36,742 nt of DNA from Methanosarcina spelaei (GCF_002287235.1 NZ_LMVP01000246.1:1-36742); one strand, 5' to 3'. Counted from the stretch's first letter, positions 8,018-17,931 are shown. Notes: generated by a model from the sequence alone, not told the origin. Numbers and translations are program-made.

Positions 8018-8701
8018 TTATTTGCCTTCTTCTTTTTGCATTTCAGACGGCTGGGATTTGTATTCCGTTCCTGAAGAAGCATTTTTTACAAGTCGGGTTG
8101 TCTGGACAAGTTTTTTTAAAGTTCTTCTAAGGCTCCTCATGCCTTCGGAATCTTCAGAGACTCCTTCTGCCCCTTTATCCTTTGACCAGAATGTCCCACC
8201 CAGGTTAGCTCCAAAAGAGCCTCCCCCCACAGGTATCATTTCGTTGATCACATAAAAGTTCAGGATTGTCTGGATTGCGGGTTCCTGTCCACCTACCCTG
8301 TCTCCTCCGTCTGCAATACCCATTCCGACTTTGTTCAAAAAAACCTTTGGGTTTTTGGCAACTATAGCCCTGCATCTATCCATTATTGTTTTGGTCTGAG
8401 CGCTCAATGTTCCCTGATAAACCGGAGTTCCAATAATCCAGGCATCTGCCCAGATCATTTTGTCGTAAAGTTCAGCCGAAATATCATCCTTATGAATGCA
8501 GCCTTCCTTTGTTCGTATACAGAAGTCGCAATGAATGCAAAAGTTCAGCTTTTTCCCTTTTGCGGAAAAGTAATCGGTTTCTGCGCCATATTTTTCCTCT
8601 GCAATCTTTAGCGCTTCCCGGACCAGAAAATCAGTTGCCATATTTCTGGGACTTCCAGATATTCCTAGTATCCGTATCGTTTTGGCTTCGGTTTCTTGCA
8701 T
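8018..8701 (-). CDS. isf: Iron-sulfur flavoprotein Isf
   Basis: A flavodoxin-like FMN protein with a compact cysteine motif: Cys55, Cys58, Cys61 and Cys68 (CxxCxxCx6C), which in Isf from Methanosarcina thermophila ligates a [4Fe-4S] cluster. The N-terminal ISGSPR (about 14-19) is the FMN phosphate loop. At 227 residues it is slightly longer than the typical Isf because of a polar C-terminal tail. Homologues reduce O2 and H2O2 with electrons from ferredoxin. It is the first gene of the run Isf-AfpA-ferritin-like protein. The ATG has GGAGGGG just 2 nt before it; a TATA-like stretch lies at about 8730-8735. Confidence 0.9.
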   Translation of the reverse strand: MQETEAKTIRILGISGSPRNMATDFLVREALKIAEEKYGAETDYFSAKGKKLNFCIHCDFCIRTKEGCIHKDDISAELYDKMIWADAWIIGTPVYQGTLSAQTKTIMDRCRAIVAKNPKVFLNKVGMGIADGGDRVGGQEPAIQTILNFYVINEMIPVGGGSFGANLGGTFWSKDKGAEGVSEDSEGMRSLRRTLKKLVQTTRLVKNASSGTEYKSQPSEMQKEEGK

Positions 8702-9279
8702 GTCCCCTCCGAATTACAAGTAAAATTATGTATATAAGCAAATATATCTATATGTTTGTATGCCGTTCGGGCAAATAATTTTATGCCTGAATAGTTTTAT
8801 GCCTCAATTCTCTAACTTTTCCTTTATAGATTAGATCTTCTGTAAACGCTATCAGATAATGGAATAAGCAAATTGTTACGGCTCCGAGGATTGTATTTTT
8901 CCTTTTTCAAGAAAAATTACCATACCAAATAAGTATAAGCGAAATTATTTCAGAATAAAACAGAAAGTATTTTCACCGAAAAGTTTATCTAAATGTTATT
9001 GAGAAGCCGGCCTATATAACTCAGAAAACAGATAATAAGATACCTTGAAGTACTCATTCGGAGACACCGGCACTCAAGAAAATAAAAATAGATGTTATGC
9101 TGTTTGAAACAAAAACAGATGACTCCAAACAAGACAGTCAGTTCAAACAAAATAAATGATTTCAAACAAAGAAAAGCATTAAAAGAAGTTACTGTTAATC
9201 CAGATGTAAAAAAGCCAGATATCTTTGTACAAGGCTATAGAAGTCCAGAAGTTCACAGGAAACAGCCAATGTTTAACCT

Positions 9280-9337
9280 GATTTTACATTAATTCTGATT
9301 TTACATTAATTCTGATTTTACATTAATTCTGATTTTA
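9280..9337. repeat. 17-bp tandem repeat
   Basis: ATTCTGATTTTACATTA repeats three to four times with no interruption. Confidence 0.85.
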
Positions 9338-9362
9338 TTGTAAGAAAATAAATTGGATTGAA

Positions 9363-9382
9363 TCTCAGTTGATGAACTGAGA
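9363..9382 (-). terminator. Hairpin terminator of the beta-helix gene
   Basis: TCTCAGTT-GATG-AACTGAGA is a perfect 8-bp stem with a 4-nt loop, 22 nt after the stop codon of the minus-strand gene and followed on that strand by T-rich sequence. Confidence 0.55.
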
Positions 9383-9404
9383 ATTTTCCAATTAAGAAGA
9401 TATC

Positions 9405-10301
9405 TTATCCACAGTTTTCAATTCTGTTATCGTGGATATTTACACCGGTTTCGTTTGTATTTAAGTGCACTACTGCAGGAGCAGATAAGTCATGGAAATA
9501 GTTACCGGAAGCTTCTATGTTTTTAAGAGTTCCCTGTAATTCCAGGCCTGCGTATCCACCGCCGGATGTAGTACATTCATTGTCTTTCATGACCCCGTCG
9601 GTAACGGAATCGAAACGAACGGATGAGTTAGTCCTGTTAATAAAGTTACAATTCTTAACTGTAATGCCGTTTACGTGATATGCGTATATACCATCGTGTC
9701 CGCATTTGTTTACAGTTACGGAGTCTATCATTACATTGCTTGACTTTGAGATAAGCATGGCGTCATTACATCCGTTCTGGAACGTAACATCTTGAATTGT
9801 TAATCCGTTGCAGTTTACTATAGTTGCCATGTTATAACAGGAGGTTCCGAGCCTGACACCGGAATAATAGTCGGACTGGCTACCATCAACAACTATGTTT
9901 TTTATTGTAACACTGCTTGCAGAACTGCCTCTAACCATAAGCATGGCTTTCTTTTCTGAAATACTGCTTTCACGCCCACCCCAGACTGGTAGTCCTTTGG
10001 CAAGCTTAATCTTTGTACCGGAATCTCCTTCAAGAACGGTATTGCTGCCTATCCGAAGAGAATCGCTTATATCATATGTGAACGGGCCTTTAAGGTGGAC
10101 AGTTGTGCCCGGATTCTGTGCAGCAAATTCAAGAGCCTGGTTGATCTGGACATCATCGGCTTTTCCATCACAATTGTAGTCTCCACTTCCGTCTCCTGCA
10201 ACAGTTACTACCTTTGTACTCTGAGCGCCTAACGCAGCCGGAATAGCTGTTAAAATAAGGCATGCTACCAGGAGTAGGGTTCCTAGTCGTCTTTTTTGCA
10301 T
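9405..10301 (-). CDS. Secreted right-handed beta-helix (pectate-lyase-like) surface protein
   Basis: The protein starts with a clear Sec signal (Lys-Arg-Arg, then a hydrophobic core to about residue 25, cleavage near AALGA). Next is an Asp-rich segment DGSGDYNCDGKADDVQ (about 36-51), which looks like a calcium-binding start of the pectate_lyase_3 type. Repeated Asn/Val/Ile turns follow (NIVVDGS, GLTIQDV, NVMIDSV, GITVKNC, NIEASGN, GVNIHDN), the pattern of parallel beta-helix coils. This architecture is common in Methanosarcina surface proteins, including disaggregatase relatives, which usually carry a further C-terminal domain. Here the frame ends within a coil (DNRIENCG) and nothing continues downstream, so it is a short version or lost its tail. 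No enzyme activity can be assigned. Confidence 0.8.
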   Translation of the reverse strand: MQKRRLGTLLLVACLILTAIPAALGAQSTKVVTVAGDGSGDYNCDGKADDVQINQALEFAAQNPGTTVHLKGPFTYDISDSLRIGSNTVLEGDSGTKIKLAKGLPVWGGRESSISEKKAMLMVRGSSASSVTIKNIVVDGSQSDYYSGVRLGTSCYNMATIVNCNGLTIQDVTFQNGCNDAMLISKSSNVMIDSVTVNKCGHDGIYAYHVNGITVKNCNFINRTNSSVRFDSVTDGVMKDNECTTSGGGYAGLELQGTLKNIEASGNYFHDLSAPAVVHLNTNETGVNIHDNRIENCG

Positions 10302-10396
10302 CGTATCACCTTTGGGTTGGATCTTTTATAGGGATTTAAGTAGAATCAAAAAACATACGGTAAAGTACTTCTTTCCCAAATATTCTCAAAATTCCA

Positions 10397-10414
10397 TATT
10401 ACGTACTCGTAATA
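10397..10414. promoter_or_regulatory. Operator-like dyad, copy 1
   Basis: TATTACGTACTCGTAATA is a perfect 7-bp-arm dyad with a 4-nt centre, 96 bp upstream of the beta-helix start. A second dyad with identical arms lies 112 bp further away. Confidence 0.5.
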
Positions 10415-10452
10415 CTTACTTTTCCGAACTAATCTAATCAGGTAGGGATTTT

Positions 10453-10471
10453 AAATTCCAGAATGGAATTT
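10453..10471. promoter_or_regulatory. Dyad between the two operator-like sites
   Basis: AAATTCCA-GAA-TGGAATTT is a perfect 8-bp-arm inverted repeat between the two TATTACG sites; it may be a binding site or part of a transcript hairpin. Confidence 0.35.
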
Positions 10472-10508
10472 CCTGATCAGGTCGGCTCTATACGGGTATT
10501 CAGATTCT

Positions 10509-10526
10509 TATTACGTCTGCGTAATA
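10509..10526. promoter_or_regulatory. Operator-like dyad, copy 2
   Basis: TATTACGTCTGCGTAATA repeats the arms of the site at 10397 exactly while the centre differs, which points to selection on the arms. The DNA after each site is also similar (TTTTCCGAACTAATC and TTTTTCGAACCTATC), suggesting a duplicated control region. Confidence 0.5.
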
Positions 10527-11097
10527 TTTTTCGAACCTATCCAATTCGGTTCTCTGCGATTTAGTGGGGCGGACACGTTGCACACAGAGTATCCACTCTC
10601 CAATAACGTATAGGGATTAGTCATTGGAAGTGGCCGGAAACTAGAAGTTTCAGCTTCTACAAATTAAAACTGCTACTGACCACAGGATAATAGCTCCGGT
10701 CAATATCATCTATTTATCTAGTACGGCCTTTAGTCAGATCAACTCTCCTTATTAAAAAGGTTTGATTCATCATTATTGAATTTCTGAGTTGACATCCCTG
10801 GTTATGTGATCCTATTATAAAATATTTTTGGTATTATATTAAAGAAATCGATACAGTGTATAATTATATCAGAATATTTCAGGTTTTTAAGGAACAGAGA
10901 AGTAAAATGTTATAAAAGGAACTTAACTAATTGTCAAATTAAATAATAAAATGACCTTTGTCTAATTTAAAAAAGAAGATTCGGAATAGAGGCCAAAATA
11001 TTAAATCGATTTCGATGTTGACTTATTGATTAACTTAGTTGATATTGACTTAGAGCCTATCAGAGTATCGACTTAGTCCGTATTGGTTTAGTTGATG

Positions 11098-11237
11098 CTG
11101 TTATTATAAACAAATTGCTGTTATTATAAACAAATTGCTGTTATTATAAACAAATTACTGTTGTTATAAACAAATTGCTGTTATTATAAACAAATTACTG
11201 TTGTTATAAACAAATTATTGTTATTATAAACAAATTC
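11098..11237. repeat. 20-bp minisatellite, seven units
   Basis: CTGTTATTATAAACAAATTG repeats exactly seven times (140 bp) with A/G changes at two positions. Confidence 0.92.
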
Positions 11238-11280
11238 ATGACCTCATATAGCAGTTTATTGCTTTGTTATTATACCATAT

Positions 11281-11410
11281 GAGCTGATCCCAAAACTAAA
11301 AATTGCTTCTCTGAATCCTGTATTTTGAATGATCACTCAAGTTTCTGATCATGACAACAATCCTGAAAATTCTTGATGATTAAGAACTAAATGGCTTTTG
11401 GGATAGGCTC
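11281..11410. mobile_element. 130-bp MITE-like element, copy A
   Basis: It begins GAGCTGATCCCAAAAC and ends TTTTGGGATAGGCTC, the imperfect inverted form. It is flanked by TAT on both sides (a possible 3-bp target duplication). The interior aligns with the reverse complement of the neighbouring copy at 11424-11553, and both are exactly 130 bp long. Confidence 0.75.
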
Positions 11411-11423
11411 TATAATAAATAAT

Positions 11424-11553
11424 GAGCCCATCCCAAAACTTATTTTTGTTCTCAAATCTCAGAAATATTAAGGATTGGTCGTAGTCATAAACTCAATTAG
11501 CCGCTTAAAATACGAGATACAGAAAAGTAAATTTTGAGTTTTGGGATAGGCTC
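11424..11553. mobile_element. 130-bp MITE-like element, copy B (inverted relative to copy A)
   Basis: The ends are GAGCCCATCCCAAAAC and GTTTTGGGATAGGCTC, with AAT on both flanks. It lies 13 bp from copy A. The interior is diverged but alignable with copy A only when reversed, so this is the same family inserted in the opposite sense. Confidence 0.75.
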
Positions 11554-11885
11554 AATATATAACAAGTTCAACTTCTTCTCATTTAGCACTATATCGAAGG
11601 GTACAGTTTGTAAAAACACAAGCTTCTAGCCCTCCGTTACTAAAACAAAAAGTAGTAAAACCTAATGAGTACTTATATGCAGGTAAAATTAGAGTTCATT
11701 CTACTTTTTTAGTTATGTTATATAGTCCTTTTATTTATATAATAACTAATATTATAAGTTAATAAGTAATTATAAGTTAATAGGTAGATCAAACTACTAA
11801 ATATAAATTAAAATTGTATGAATTGTGCTGTTATAATAAACTCAGAAGAGTTTAGGACTTTGCTAACGGATACGGTGGGGTAAAA

Positions 11886-12791
11886 ATGAAAAGGAAATTA
11901 TTTTCGATAACGTTAGTCCTTATATTTTTGATTCTGATATCAACAGTGGCTTCAGCTGAACAATTTACAAAAATAGGTAGTGGATCTGAGCCTGCTATTG
12001 ATGATGGTAAAGTAACCTGGACAAATAATGGTGTTATTCATGTTTATGACCTGACGACCAAAAAAGAAACTGCAGTTAACTCTTCCGCAGCATCTCATCC
12101 AGCGATTTCAGGAGACAAGTTAGTTTGGCATGATGAGAGCAGTGAAATCCCCAGGCTTACGGTATATGATATTTCAACAGCCTCAAAAACTTACATCACA
12201 CAGAATGTAGACAAAAGTAGCATTCCTGCTATTTACGGCAGCAGGATAGTATGGAGTGCAAATTCCTATGTTTACATGCATGACATATCTACATCCACGC
12301 AGACTAAAATAGCAGATGGAGACAATCCTGACATTTATGCTAATATGATCTCATATGACTCTTATTCTACCGAGGACACTCCACAAATTTACGTATATAA
12401 CATTACTACTAAAAAAGCAATAGATGTCAGCCAGTATGGTGATAATATGTTTTCACATGCTTACGGCGACAAAGTGATATGGTCGGATTTTTACAACCGA
12501 CTTGGCAATATCCGCATGTATGATATTACTACCGGACAACAAACAGAAGTTACAACAGGTAATGACAAAACTGGATATGATACTGGTGGTTCAACTGATA
12601 CGGACGGCAACAAGATTGTGTACTTGAAGCACAACAACCTTGCAAATATAGACTCAGGTGATTTATATATATACGAGATAGATACCGGAAAGAGTAAACA
12701 GTTAACATCTGGCAACACCTCACAAACCCCAGCTATATCCGGCAACGTTATGGTGTGGTCTGATTCTGGCAATATCTACATGTTAAAATAA
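11886..12791 (+). CDS. Secreted TolB/YncE-like beta-propeller surface protein
   Basis: A Sec signal peptide (MKRK plus a hydrophobic core, cleavage near SAEQ at about 24-25) is followed by about six repeats of 40-45 residues. Each repeat has a pattern like PAISGDKLVWHD...LTVYDISTASKT, that is, 'inspect, convert, name the variable' blades as in TolB-like propellers. Blades start near residues 35, 75, 120, 160, 205 and 260. Methanosarcina genomes encode many such surface propellers, often linked to PKD or S-layer domains; this one is a bare propeller with no anchor. The GGTGGGG before the ATG supports the start. It probably binds protein or glycan partners outside the cell. Confidence 0.82.
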   Translation: MKRKLFSITLVLIFLILISTVASAEQFTKIGSGSEPAIDDGKVTWTNNGVIHVYDLTTKKETAVNSSAASHPAISGDKLVWHDESSEIPRLTVYDISTASKTYITQNVDKSSIPAIYGSRIVWSANSYVYMHDISTSTQTKIADGDNPDIYANMISYDSYSTEDTPQIYVYNITTKKAIDVSQYGDNMFSHAYGDKVIWSDFYNRLGNIRMYDITTGQQTEVTTGNDKTGYDTGGSTDTDGNKIVYLKHNNLANIDSGDLYIYEIDTGKSKQLTSGNTSQTPAISGNVMVWSDSGNIYMLK

Positions 12792-14693
<1,902 letters not shown>

Positions 14694-14710
14694 TTTTATT
14701 ACATCTAGTA

Positions 14711-14738
14711 ATTTTTTGTTTTTCTTCTGTATTTTTTA
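14711..14738 (+). terminator. Poly-T terminator after mer
   Basis: ATTTTTTGTTTTTCTTCTGT followed by ATTTTTT is a typical archaeal T-tract terminator 18 nt after the mer stop; it may be leaky and set the mer to fpoF ratio. Confidence 0.55.
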
Positions 14739-14744
14739 AAATGT

Positions 14745-14761
14745 CTTGCCGGTAAGGCAAG
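14745..14761. promoter_or_regulatory. Short dyad before fpoF
   Basis: CTTGCC-GGTAA-GGCAAG is a perfect 6-bp stem with a 5-nt loop, 27 nt before the fpoF start and directly after the T-tract. Confidence 0.4.
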
Positions 14762-14787
14762 CATATCAAGGTGTTGGAGGTAATGAA

Positions 14788-15828
14788 TTGCCACCAAAGA
14801 TTGCAGAAGTCATTGAACACGACATATGCGCAGCCTGTGGAGCATGCGAAGCCGTATGTCCTATCGGAGCTGTAACTGTAAAGAAGGCGGCAGAAATCCG
14901 TGATCCGAATGATCTGAGCCTGTATGAAAAAGGAGCTGGGTATCTGGTCTGTGAAGGTTGTTTAACCTGCAGTAGAGTCTGTCCATTAGTAGACGGTTTC
15001 GTCGAGAATGAGCTTGCAAATGTGCGCAAGTTTTTTGCCGCAAGATCAAAGGAAAATGCCGGAAGCCAGGACGGAGGAGTTACCAGTGGTATCCTTAAAT
15101 CTCTTTTCAAGCAGGGCAAAATCGACTGCGCAATCGGAATCACTCGAAACGAAAAATGGGAACCCAAAGTAGTTTTATTAACTAATGCTGAAGATGTTGA
15201 GAGGACAAGAGGAACCAAATACACTTCTGACCCGGTTGTTGCAGCCCTCAGGGAAGCCTTTGAAAAATATGATAGAATTGCAGTGGTTGGTGTACCCTGC
15301 CAGGCTCATTCTGCAAGACTGATCCGGGAAAATATAAATGAAAAAATCGTGCTTATCATCGGATTACTATGTATGGAAAGTTTCCATCGCGACGTGATGC
15401 TTGAGAAAATAATCCCTGAGATTATGAAAGTCAAGATTGAAGATGTCAGGAAGATGGAGTTCACTAAAGGTAAATTCTGGGTCTATACCAGTGACGGTGA
15501 GGTTCACTCCGTGCCTATCAAAGACGTAGCTAAATATGCCCGAAACCCCTGCCATCACTGCTGTGACTACACTTCAGTCTTTGCCGATATTTCCGTAGGC
15601 TCGGTCGGTGCTCCGGACGGATGGAACTCAGTCTTTATAAGGACAGAGATCGGAGAGGAGTACTTCGATAAGGTCCGCGAAGAAATGGAGATCATGGAAG
15701 ATCCCAAGCCTGGCCTTGAGCTTGTAAGAAAGCTTATTGATACGAAGCGCAAAAATAACGCTGAACATTTCAAAGAAGTGTGCAAAGAGTTCAGCTTTGA
15801 GACAGGAATCCGTAGTGAAACTGTCTGA
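14788..15828 (+). CDS. fpoF: F420H2 dehydrogenase subunit FpoF
   Basis: FpoF oxidises F420H2 and feeds electrons through FAD and iron-sulfur clusters to the Fpo membrane complex or to soluble ferredoxin (established). It belongs to the FrhB family with an N-terminal two-cluster ferredoxin part: Cys14, 17, 20, 24 and Cys55, 58, 61, 65. The start is the TTG at 14788 because GGAGGT lies 6 nt before it and the product begins PPKIAEVIEHDIC; the longer in-frame TTG at 14746 lies in the dyad and has no ribosome site. It follows mer, which makes its substrate F420H2 in the oxidative direction, the order known for Methanosarcina. Confidence 0.95.
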   Translation: MPPKIAEVIEHDICAACGACEAVCPIGAVTVKKAAEIRDPNDLSLYEKGAGYLVCEGCLTCSRVCPLVDGFVENELANVRKFFAARSKENAGSQDGGVTSGILKSLFKQGKIDCAIGITRNEKWEPKVVLLTNAEDVERTRGTKYTSDPVVAALREAFEKYDRIAVVGVPCQAHSARLIRENINEKIVLIIGLLCMESFHRDVMLEKIIPEIMKVKIEDVRKMEFTKGKFWVYTSDGEVHSVPIKDVAKYARNPCHHCCDYTSVFADISVGSVGAPDGWNSVFIRTEIGEEYFDKVREEMEIMEDPKPGLELVRKLIDTKRKNNAEHFKEVCKEFSFETGIRSETV

Positions 15829-15878
15829 AACCAGAATATATTGAGAAAAATAACCAAGTGCGATTGGAGGTATTCGGA

Positions 15879-16400
15879 ATGGTGCGAGCTTTTTATATTG
15901 GACGTTTTCAACCGTATCACTTCGGACACCATGCTATAATTAAGCAGATTGCGGAAGAAGTTGATGAACTGGTTGTAGGCATAGGAAGTGCCCAGAAAAG
16001 TCACGAACCAACTGACCCATTTACGGCAGGGGAAAGAGTACTAATGGTGTATAATGCACTTGAAAATCTTCCTATCCGACACTATGTTCTCCCTATTGAA
16101 GACGTCAGGTACAACTCCATCTGGGTCCATCACGTCGCATCCCGGACACCGAATTTTGAAGTTGTGTACTCAAATAATCCGCTGGTAATTCAGCTCTTTC
16201 GGGAAGCCGGTTTTTGTGTAAAAGAGTCTCCTCTTTATATTCGGGAAAGATATTCAGGAACGGAGATTCGGAGACGAATGATCGCAGGGGAAAAATGGGA
16301 ACATCTTGTTCCGAAGTCAGTCGTTGAAGTGATCAAGGAAATAGATGGAGTAAATCGCCTGAAAAATGTTTCTGCCAGCGATAACAATTCTTCGCTATAA
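15879..16400 (+). CDS. nadM: Nicotinamide-nucleotide adenylyltransferase (archaeal NadM)
   Basis: It makes NAD from NMN and ATP. The 173-residue protein shows the nucleotidyltransferase core: YIGRFQPYHFGHH with HxGH at residues 14-17, and SGTEIRRRM near 128-136 as the counterpart of the ISSTEIR motif. The start is the ATG at 15879, preceded by GGAGGT with 7 nt spacing; an upstream GTG at 15858 lies before this ribosome site and is unlikely. It begins 50 bp after fpoF on the same strand, so read-through from fpoF is likely. Confidence 0.93.
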   Translation: MVRAFYIGRFQPYHFGHHAIIKQIAEEVDELVVGIGSAQKSHEPTDPFTAGERVLMVYNALENLPIRHYVLPIEDVRYNSIWVHHVASRTPNFEVVYSNNPLVIQLFREAGFCVKESPLYIRERYSGTEIRRRMIAGEKWEHLVPKSVVEVIKEIDGVNRLKNVSASDNNSSL

Positions 16401-16511
16401 GAATGATTACTTTTATGCTAGTTGTATAACCATTTTAAAAATATTTTTCACTCAACATAGCTTTTCTTTAGTTATTGTTTTTTTACATATAGTGCTTCTT
16501 GCTTTTATTTT

Positions 16512-16680
16512 TCTTTACGTTTTATATCTCATTGTTCTCATTTATCTTTACGTTTTATTTTTCATTATTCTTATTTTTTTTACGTTTTATTTTTCATTAT
16601 TCTTATTTTTCTTTTCTCTTGTTCCAGCCTTCATTATATTTTCCTCTGTTTTTGTTCCAGCCTTCATTATATTTTCCGAC
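16512..16680. repeat. Two adjacent ~33-bp tandem repeats
   Basis: Three units starting ACGTTTTAT (about 32-33 bp each) are followed by two units starting GTTCCAGCCTTCATTATA. Confidence 0.75.
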
Positions 16681-16821
16681 TCTGTTCCAAAATCCAGTGA
16701 TTTTCGTATTTTTTAATTGAAGACCTGAGTTAGCAAGAAGAGTCCAGTTATCATCAAAATCAATATTCGACATCTAAAGACTTCAATTTTTAAGTTATGT
16801 CACAAGGATTATGACTAATTA

Positions 16822-16865
16822 CAAAACCTAGTGATTTTGAACTTTAAATTCATCACTAGGTTTTG
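16822..16865. repeat. 14-bp perfect stem hairpin
   Basis: CAAAACCTAGTGAT and ATCACTAGGTTTTG face each other across 16 nt. It lies about 420 bp after nadM. It could be a bidirectional terminator, a structured RNA or a MITE remnant. Confidence 0.6.
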
Positions 16866-17389
16866 GTACTGATTCTATTTTCCTCTGTTTTTATAATTTT
16901 CTTTACCATTAGTTTGTTTTTAATTTTCTAAAAATGTGACCTGGGTCTAAGTACAAGATATTCCGAAATTTTTAGATATGTCTGTGAGTGAGACTAGTTC
17001 TGAGTTTTCTAATTAATCTACAAATAAGTGTTTTATTCTGTTATGTATAGGGTATAACAGTTGAATATTTTTTAAAGAAGTGGACGCGACTAACAATAAT
17101 AGTTATCTCTAAGAGAAAATTTCTTATAAAAGAAAGTACTATTTTCACATGTGAACTCTTGAAACTTTTTGATACACTGGGGAGACATTTTCTATGTGTT
17201 TTTGTTATACTGTGTTTCAACTTTTAACCTTCAAATGACGTCTCAGGTTAATTGCTGTAATCGATATAATTAATGAACACATTGAAATAAACCTGTGTTT
17301 TCGAAGAAGTTAGAGTACATAAAAACACAAACATGTGTTTAAATTTACACTGTTTGGTGAGAAATAACGTAGAAAATTCACTCAATCAT

Positions 17390-17446
17390 ATGAAAATATA
17401 TCTCCTGATAAATCGGGGGGTTTAATCCGGAAGAGTATATTTTCAT
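17390..17446. promoter_or_regulatory. 11-bp stem-loop upstream of the Cys-rich protein
   Basis: ATGAAAATATA (17390-17400) and TATATTTTCAT (17436-17446) are perfect inverted arms around a loop holding a six-G run. A TATA-like CTTTTAAAA at about 17479 lies between it and the gene, so it is probably upstream of the transcript start. Confidence 0.45.
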
Positions 17447-17523
17447 TGCCAGTGAAAATCGGATTTAAAAACCAATAGCTTTTAAAATTTTTGTGGTTGA
17501 GTGTACACTATGGAGGATATAAA

Positions 17524-17931
17524 ATGAGAAAGACTATGTTTAAGACAGTATGTATTTTCACGTTAGTTTTCTTTGTCCTGTCAATGACAGGAGCAGCGTG
17601 CAGTAAAAGTTGTAAAACAAAAACAGATGCAATAAATGATTCTTATAGTATCAACCTCAAAAAATGTCCAAAAGTTACTTATTGCTTAAACACTGTACTG
17701 AAAAACGATAAAGGATGTAACCTTAAAGTTATAACTACAAAGACTATTACTACCAAACTGGGTGGTAAAGTAACAATGTATAGTAACGGTAAATTCTGCT
17801 ACAAAGCACCATCAACGTGTTGTTATAAAAAATGTTCTTGCACGGACACTTTCAACTACTGTGTAAAAGGTACGGATGGAAGAACCGATTGTGCAACCGT
17901 TAAACTGAAACTCAAATGTGCTACCTGCTAA
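17524..17931 (+). CDS. Secreted cysteine-rich single-domain protein (cadherin/Big-like)
   Basis: The ATG at 17524 has GGAGG with 7 nt spacing; the frame extends upstream but without a ribosome site. A signal peptide covers residues 1-25 (cleavage near TGAAC). The mature part of about 110 residues holds 14 cysteines and one repeat-type domain: DAINDSYSIN...LKNDKGCNLKV...KLGGKVTMYSNGKFCY.AP...DTFNYCVKGTDGRTDCATVKL. That order is the consensus of tandem VCBS/Big_9 cadherin-like surface domains, normally cysteine-free, here present once and probably stitched by up to seven disulfides. The function is unknown; an exported adhesin or a stable extracellular protein is plausible. It is followed by about 130 bp without genes. 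Confidence 0.75.
   Translation: MRKTMFKTVCIFTLVFFVLSMTGAACSKSCKTKTDAINDSYSINLKKCPKVTYCLNTVLKNDKGCNLKVITTKTITTKLGGKVTMYSNGKFCYKAPSTCCYKKCSCTDTFNYCVKGTDGRTDCATVKLKLKCATC

Larger units (their letters stand above)
8702..9404. other. Intergenic between isf and the beta-helix gene
   Basis: It contains the probable isf promoter near 8730, a 17-bp tandem repeat at 9280-9337 and a terminator hairpin for the beta-helix gene. The open frame at 9092-9292 runs into the repeat and has no ribosome site; I do not support it as a gene. Confidence 0.45.
10302..11885. other. 1.6 kb spacer between two surface-protein genes
   Basis: No gene is visible. From left to right it holds two identical-arm dyads (10397-10414 and 10509-10526), a third dyad at 10453-10471, a 20-bp minisatellite (11098-11237), two inverted 130-bp MITE copies (11281-11410, 11424-11553), and very AT-rich promoter DNA before 11886. 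Confidence 0.7.
16401..17523. other. Long AT-rich intergenic region with repeats and hairpins
   Basis: It contains a T-rich repeat block (16512-16680), a 14-bp-stem hairpin (16822-16865) and a stem-loop just upstream of the secreted Cys-rich protein (17390-17446). The open frames at 16366-16720 are Phe/Leu-only readings of the T-rich repeat and are not genes. Confidence 0.6.

Noticed and set aside
9092-9292. 66-codon frame upstream of the 17-bp repeat
   Set aside because: No ribosome site, composition like random AT-rich DNA, and it ends in the repeat.
14746-14787. Longer fpoF start at TTG 14746
   Set aside because: It lies in the dyad, has no ribosome site, and adds residues not expected in FpoF; GGAGGT fits TTG 14788.
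16366-16720. Phe/Leu-rich frames in the T-rich repeat
   Set aside because: Look like membrane proteins only because of poly-T; copies of the tandem repeat explain them.
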